The notes under the pieces: generated by a model
Told to the model about the DNA's origin: nothing
Databases searched by the model: none
The model's input: the letters and a program-made list of their open reading frames with translations, nothing else
In this document: piece by piece, positions 7,105 to 8,542 of the stretch
How the letters are laid out: each line of letters starts with the position of its first letter
Numbering within the stretch: position 1 is the stretch's first letter
Position numbers and translations under genes: made by a program
NCBI GenBank assembly: GCA_025353525.1
Contig: JANXOO010001073.1
Span: 1 to 8,542 of the forward strand
Length of the DNA stretch: 8,542 bases
Source: Schlesneria sp.
Lineage (GTDB): Bacteria; Planctomycetota; Planctomycetia; Planctomycetales; Planctomycetaceae
Reading direction: 5' to 3'

Positions 7105-8542
7105 TCAGCTCAGATTTCGATCCTGAATCCATTCGGTGTGAAACATCTGACCTCGCGGCTTGTCGATCCGCTCGTACGTATGCGCACCGAAGTAGTCGCG
7201 TTGGGCCTGCAACAGATTCGCCGGGAGCCGTGCCTGTCGGTAACCGTCGAAGTAACTGAGTGCGGCACTGAAAACCGGAATCGGCAAACCGAGCTGCACG
7301 GACATGGCGATCACGCGACGCCAGCTCGGTTGGGCTTTTTGTACTGCGCTGCTGAAGAAATCGTCGAGCAACAGATTTTCAAGGCTGCCGTTCTTGTCGA
7401 ACGCCGCCTTGATATCGCCAAGGAACCTCGACCGGATAATACAACCGCCTCGCCAAAGGAGCGCGATATTTCCGTTGTTCAGCTTCCAGCCGAATTCTTT
7501 TGCGGCCGCATCAAGCTGAACGTAACCCTGTGCATAGCTGCAAAGCTTTGACGCGTAAAGTGCCTGACGCACGTCTTCGATGAACTGTTGCCTGTCGCCG
7601 GTAAACTTCGCATCGACGGGCCCTTTCAAAATGGCACTCGCACGAACGCGAGCATCTTTCTGCGCCGACAGACAGCGGGCGTAAACCGATTCAGTAATCA
7701 GCGTCGTCGGAACTCCCAGATCCAGTGCATGCTGACTCATCCATTTCCCCGTCCCCTTTTGCTGGGCGGTATCGAGGATCATGTCGACGAGATGAGTTCC
7801 CGTTTCCTTGTCTTTCACGGTGAAGATGTCGCGCGTGATCTCGATCAGGTAACTTTCGAGTTCCCCGTTGTTCCACGATTTAAAGACGTGGTACAACTCG
7901 TCATTCGTCAATCCAAGTGCGTTTTTCAGAATGAAGTAGGCTTCGCAAATGAGCTGCATATCGCCGTATTCGATCCCGTTGTGAACCATTTTCACATAGT
8001 GGCCCGCACCGGCATCGCCGACCCAGTCGCAGCACGGAATGTCATGATTCGGCCCGACTTTTGCCGAGATTTTCTGGAAGATCTCTTTGACGAACGGCCA
8101 GGCATCGTAGTGCCCACCCGGCATAATACTGGGCCCCTTGAGTGCTCCCTCTTCGCCGCCGGAAACACCGGTTCCGATGAATCGCAGGCCCGCGTCGCGC
8201 AGGTCCTTGTCCCGTCGGTTCGTATCAACGAAGTCGGAATTGCCACCGTCGATCAGAATATCGCCAGGCGACAGGATCGGCTTTAATTGCTCGATCACGC
8301 CGTCGACCGGAGCCCCCGCCTTCACCATAATCATGATGCGTCGAGGAGCCTTCAGGCTGGCGACGAACGATTCCAGTGAATGGTAGCCTTGAATGCGATC
8401 AATGGTCCCGTCGTGCACCTTGTCGGCGGGTTCGTCCTTCAACCCCGCGACAAATTCGTCGGTGGTCGAGGTCGTGCGGTTATAAACCGCGACCGAAAAG
8501 CCGTTGTTGGCCATATTGAGAACGAGATTCTGACCCATCACG
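7105..8542 (-). CDS. gnd: 6-phosphogluconate dehydrogenase, decarboxylating; 5' end beyond the right edge
   Basis: The enzyme oxidatively decarboxylates 6-phosphogluconate to ribulose-5-phosphate, making NADPH in the cytoplasmic oxidative pentose phosphate pathway. The frame is open to the right edge. The first readable residues, VMGQNLVLNMANNGFSVAVY, match the family just after the start of its GxGxxG nucleotide motif, so roughly a dozen N-terminal residues are missing; the GTG at 8541-8539 is an internal valine, not the start. Counting from that valine: NRT (21-23) suits NADP binding; IMVKAG (71-76); GGNSDFVDTNRR (99-110); SGGEEGALKGPSIMPGG (127-143); HYVKMVHNGIEYGD (181-194) with the catalytic Lys184 and Glu191; QKGTGKWMSQHA (261-272); and the C-terminal GQMFHTEW (464-471). 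Its 478 visible residues plus the missing start are close to the family's usual length, with no frameshift. It is the first visible gene of the minus-strand pair; its promoter is outside the window. Confidence 0.96.
   Translation of the reverse strand, partial: VMGQNLVLNMANNGFSVAVYNRTTSTTDEFVAGLKDEPADKVHDGTIDRIQGYHSLESFVASLKAPRRIMIMVKAGAPVDGVIEQLKPILSPGDILIDGGNSDFVDTNRRDKDLRDAGLRFIGTGVSGGEEGALKGPSIMPGGHYDAWPFVKEIFQKISAKVGPNHDIPCCDWVGDAGAGHYVKMVHNGIEYGDMQLICEAYFILKNALGLTNDELYHVFKSWNNGELESYLIEITRDIFTVKDKETGTHLVDMILDTAQQKGTGKWMSQHALDLGVPTTLITESVYARCLSAQKDARVRASAILKGPVDAKFTGDRQQFIEDVRQALYASKLCSYAQGYVQLDAAAKEFGWKLNNGNIALLWRGGCIIRSRFLGDIKAAFDKNGSLENLLLDDFFSSAVQKAQPSWRRVIAMSVQLGLPIPVFSAALSYFDGYRQARLPANLLQAQRDYFGAHTYERIDKPRGQMFHTEWIQDRNLS

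Noticed and set aside
6430..7551. 373-codon plus-strand frame across the FemAB-like gene and the end of gnd
   Set aside because: It is antisense to two well-supported genes, crosses the intergenic hairpin, and its translation shows no family-like motif.
7588..8286. 232-codon plus-strand frame opposite gnd
   Set aside because: It mirrors a highly conserved enzyme gene on the other strand and has no independent support.
8539..8541. GTG as the true start of gnd
   Set aside because: It would remove the first part of the conserved N-terminal nucleotide-binding motif; the residue corresponds to an internal valine, so the start lies beyond the window.

Overview
The window looks like chromosomal DNA from a planctomycete or a close relative. 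This is an inference from the FHA-GAF-sigma54 activator architecture, the moderately high GC with AT-richer intergenic gaps, and intergenic hairpin motifs of a kind I associate with that phylum. No 16S or other marker gene is present to settle it.

Layout from left to right. A minus-strand gene runs off the left edge; only its first 110 codons are visible (1-330), behind a perfect Shine-Dalgarno, a structured leader and a sigma70-like promoter. A gene-free stretch of about 620 bp (331-953) separates it from a divergent plus-strand pair. The first gene of the pair (954-2996) encodes an FHA-GAF-AAA+-Fis transcriptional activator of sigma54 RNA polymerase. The second (2989-5406) encodes a large polytopic membrane protein of the GT-C glycosyltransferase type; its GTG start overlaps the end of the activator gene by 8 nt. 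About 500 bp without a convincing gene (5407-5910) carries repeat-like hairpins between convergent genes. A minus-strand pair follows: gnd (7105-8542, 5' end cut by the right edge) encoding 6-phosphogluconate dehydrogenase, and then, 108 bp downstream of it, a FemAB/GNAT-fold acyltransferase (5911-6996). A hairpin lies in the gap between them.

How the genes may work together. The activator and the membrane protein form a translationally coupled pair, so signal-dependent control and cell-envelope glycosylation may be linked. This is inference: the activator's real targets are unknown and I found no good -24/-12 promoter in the window. The FemAB-like protein could also act on envelope polymers. 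Gnd is central carbon metabolism (oxidative pentose phosphate pathway, NADPH and ribulose-5-phosphate) and is probably a neighbour by chance. I see no mobile element, CRISPR array, RNA gene or defence system. The points most worth a second look are the regulator/membrane-protein fusion of reading frames, the structured leader of the left-edge gene, and the repeat-like intergenic elements.
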